A DNA stretch of 7,317 nt from Robiginitomaculum sp. GTDB lineage: Bacteria; Pseudomonadota; Alphaproteobacteria; Caulobacterales; Maricaulaceae. The stretch is from assembly GCA_016765255.1 (NCBI GenBank), contig JAESQI010000143.1, positions 1 to 7,317 on the forward strand. The letters run 5' to 3'. The notes beneath the pieces are model-generated. The model was not told the origin of the DNA. It ran no database searches and was given only the letters and a program-made list of their open reading frames with translations. Shown here piece after piece: positions 6,551 through 7,317 of the stretch (within the stretch, counting starts at the first letter, position 1; each line of letters starts with the position of its first letter). The position numbers were made by a program, and so were the translations under genes.

Positions 6551-6919
6551 ATGATTTCTAAAATCAACATCGACGAAAAATTTTCACTGTTCTCGGAACA
6601 CTTTCGCCCGAAAATTGTGGCGGAGCTGAACGGACAGGAATTTAAACTTGCTAAGATCAAGGGCGAATACCCTTGGCATAGTCACGAAGACGCCGACGAA
6701 ATGTTTTTTATCTGGAAGGGCAATATCACTCTGGAGTTTCGCACCCATAGTGTCGAACTCGGGGAGGGCGAAGCCCTCGTCATTCCGAGGGGCGTAGAGC
6801 ACCGCCCAATTGCTAATGAAGAAGCGCATGTGTTTCTCATCGAACCCAAAGCAACCAAAAATAACGGCACGGCGAACGTCGATGCTAAATACGATGCGCC
6901 CAATGATGTTTGGATATAG
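6551..6919 (+). CDS. Small single-domain cupin protein
   Basis: A 122-residue cupin_2-type beta-barrel protein. Motif 1 is G-E-Y-P-W-H-S-H-E-D-A-D-E-M-F (38-52) followed by Gly57, supplying His43, His45 and Glu50. Motif 2 is GEALVIPRGVEHRP (73-86), supplying His84. This 3-His/1-Glu set is the normal metal site, so a bound divalent metal is expected, but the ligand or reaction cannot be told. The rest of the chain is short and has no extra domain. The start is two bases after the ridA-like stop, with AAGGG (6541-6545) as RBS inside the preceding gene, so the two are translationally coupled. As the last gene seen on the transcript it may be an accessory to the SUF operon or an insertion into it. 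Confidence 0.87.
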   Translation: MISKINIDEKFSLFSEHFRPKIVAELNGQEFKLAKIKGEYPWHSHEDADEMFFIWKGNITLEFRTHSVELGEGEALVIPRGVEHRPIANEEAHVFLIEPKATKNNGTANVDAKYDAPNDVWI

Positions 6920-6952
6920 CGAGATGATGAACCGACTTGCACAATATTTTCT

Positions 6953-6998
6953 GCCCCCATTTTTCATGAGGGAAGTCCCTCAAAGAGGGGATGGGGGC
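6953..6998. repeat. Nested inverted repeat (two-stem hairpin)
   Basis: GCCCCCAT (6953-6960) pairs perfectly with ATGGGGGC (6991-6998). Inside it TGAGGG (6967-6972) pairs with CCCTCA (6977-6982) around a four-base loop. It begins 33 bases after the cupin stop and could limit transcription or stabilise the 3' end of the mRNA. No T-tract follows the stem, so I do not call it a terminator. Confidence 0.75.
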
Positions 6999-7013
6999 GG
7001 CGCTATACGCCGC
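6997..7013. repeat. Perfect hairpin, 6-bp stem
   Basis: GCGGCG (6997-7002) and CGCCGC (7008-7013) are perfect inverted repeats around the loop CTATA. It shares bases with the stems on both sides, so the three hairpins could exchange partners. Confidence 0.7.
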
Positions 7014-7030
7014 GCAAGCCTAGCTTGCGC
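7012..7030. repeat. Perfect hairpin, 8-bp stem
   Basis: GCGCAAGC (7012-7019) and GCTTGCGC (7023-7030) pair perfectly around CTA. It is the strongest simple stem in the region and joins directly to the C-rich linker that precedes the tandem units. Confidence 0.8.
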
Positions 7031-7059
7031 CCCCTCCGACCTCCGCTACGCTCCAGCCA

Positions 7060-7284
7060 CCTCCCCCATAAATGGAGGAGGAAATGAGTGCCCAACCCCA
7101 CCCACCTCCGTCATATATGGAGGAGTAAAAGAGTACCCAACCCCAACCACCTCCCCGATAAATAGAGGAGGAAAAGAAAAGCTAACCCCTCTCACCTCCC
7201 CGATAAATGGAGGAGGAAAAGAGTGCTTATCCCTACCCACCTCCCCCATAAATGGAGGAGGGAAAGATCACCTATCCCCACCCA
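7060..7284. repeat. Five 45-bp tandem repeats, each with an internal palindrome
   Basis: Copies start at 7060, 7105, 7150, 7195 and 7240, a constant period of 45. Each opens with a 22-bp imperfect palindrome of the form CCTCCcCCATaaATGGaGGAGG (7060-7081, 7105-7126, 7150-7171, 7195-7216, 7240-7261), able to fold with CCTCC pairing GGAGG and, in most copies, CCAT pairing ATGG. The remaining 23 bp are similar between copies (AAAAGAGT then a C-rich tail), so these are not CRISPR spacers. Copies 2 and 3 carry substitutions. A degenerate sixth unit may start at 7285. The minus strand reads as purine-rich GGAGG runs. Confidence 0.9.
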
Positions 7285-7291
7285 CCCGCTC

Positions 7292-7311
7292 ATACCCGCG
7301 CAGGCGGGTAT
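7292..7311. repeat. Palindromic dispersed-repeat-like element at window edge
   Basis: ATACCCGC (7292-7299) and GCGGGTAT (7304-7311) form a perfect 8-bp stem around GCAG. On the minus strand it reads GGATACCCGCCTGCGCGGGT and so on, resembling the short dispersed palindromes with CCCGC/GCGGG arms that are frequent between genes of many proteobacteria (general recollection, not a search). It may continue beyond the window. Confidence 0.65.
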
Positions 7312-7317
7312 CCATAA

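Larger units (their letters stand above)
6920..7317. other. Non-coding, repeat-rich region downstream of the cupin gene
   Basis: About 400 bases without a credible gene. From left to right it contains a short AT-rich stretch (6920-6952), three consecutive hairpin-forming inverted repeats (6953-7030), a C-rich linker (7031-7059), five 45-bp tandem units (7060-7284) and a palindrome at the edge (7292-7311). The C-rich plus strand differs clearly from the genes to its left. No tRNA or rRNA signature and no canonical intrinsic terminator with a T-run after the stem was seen. Confidence 0.8.

Noticed and set aside
6953..6998. Intrinsic terminator after the cupin gene
   Set aside because: The stem is good but no T-tract follows it on the plus strand, and other hairpins continue directly, so it is listed only as an inverted repeat.
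7046..7249. Minus-strand frame of 67 codons made of 15-residue repeats rich in F, P and G-E-V
   Set aside because: It is open only because 45 bp is divisible by three; it follows the DNA repeat, has no family resemblance, and similar spurious frames are common over such repeats.
7060..7284. CRISPR array
   Set aside because: The segments between palindromes are similar in every copy, so they are not unique spacers, and no cas gene is seen.

Overview
The window looks like alphaproteobacterial chromosome with a GC content near one half. The evidence is gene order (tyrS, anmK, an alpha/beta hydrolase, then an IscR-led SUF operon) and protein style, such as the KMGKT class I signature in TyrS and the Rrf2 regulator directly followed by a NifS-type desulfurase and SufB. 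I cannot name a genus. A moderate-GC member of the Maricaulales/Hyphomonadaceae type would fit, but that is a guess.

Layout. Positions 1-997 (minus) hold the N-terminal four fifths of tyrosyl-tRNA synthetase; the gene runs off the left edge. Positions 1068-2209 (plus) hold anmK, the anhydro-N-acetylmuramic acid kinase of cell-wall recycling, broken by a one-base deletion near 1808-1810. It overlaps tail to tail by 28 bp with a serine alpha/beta hydrolase at 2182-2859 (minus). The 150-bp divergent gap at 2860-3009 carries a near-perfect type 1 IscR operator lying over a TTGACT -35 box.

From 3010 a plus-strand operon begins. Its first gene encodes a 534-residue protein in which an IscR/Rrf2 repressor, with its cluster ligands, is joined in frame to a complete PLP cysteine desulfurase. 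sufB follows with a one-base stop/start overlap. Next come a RidA/YjgF-family gene without the usual catalytic arginine and a small cupin gene, all closely spaced. sufC, sufD and other SUF genes are not in the window. The last 400 bp are non-coding: three consecutive perfect hairpins, five copies of a 45-bp tandem repeat that each contain a hairpin, and a final palindrome at the right edge.

How the genes work together. The desulfurase takes sulfur from cysteine and SufB is the scaffold on which Fe-S clusters form. IscR senses cluster supply and would repress its own promoter through the operator. The fusion puts sensor and sulfur donor in one polypeptide, which is the most unusual feature here. 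RidA and the cupin may be passengers or accessory factors; the sequence alone does not decide. The anmK frameshift and the fusion should both be checked against raw reads before biological weight is put on them.
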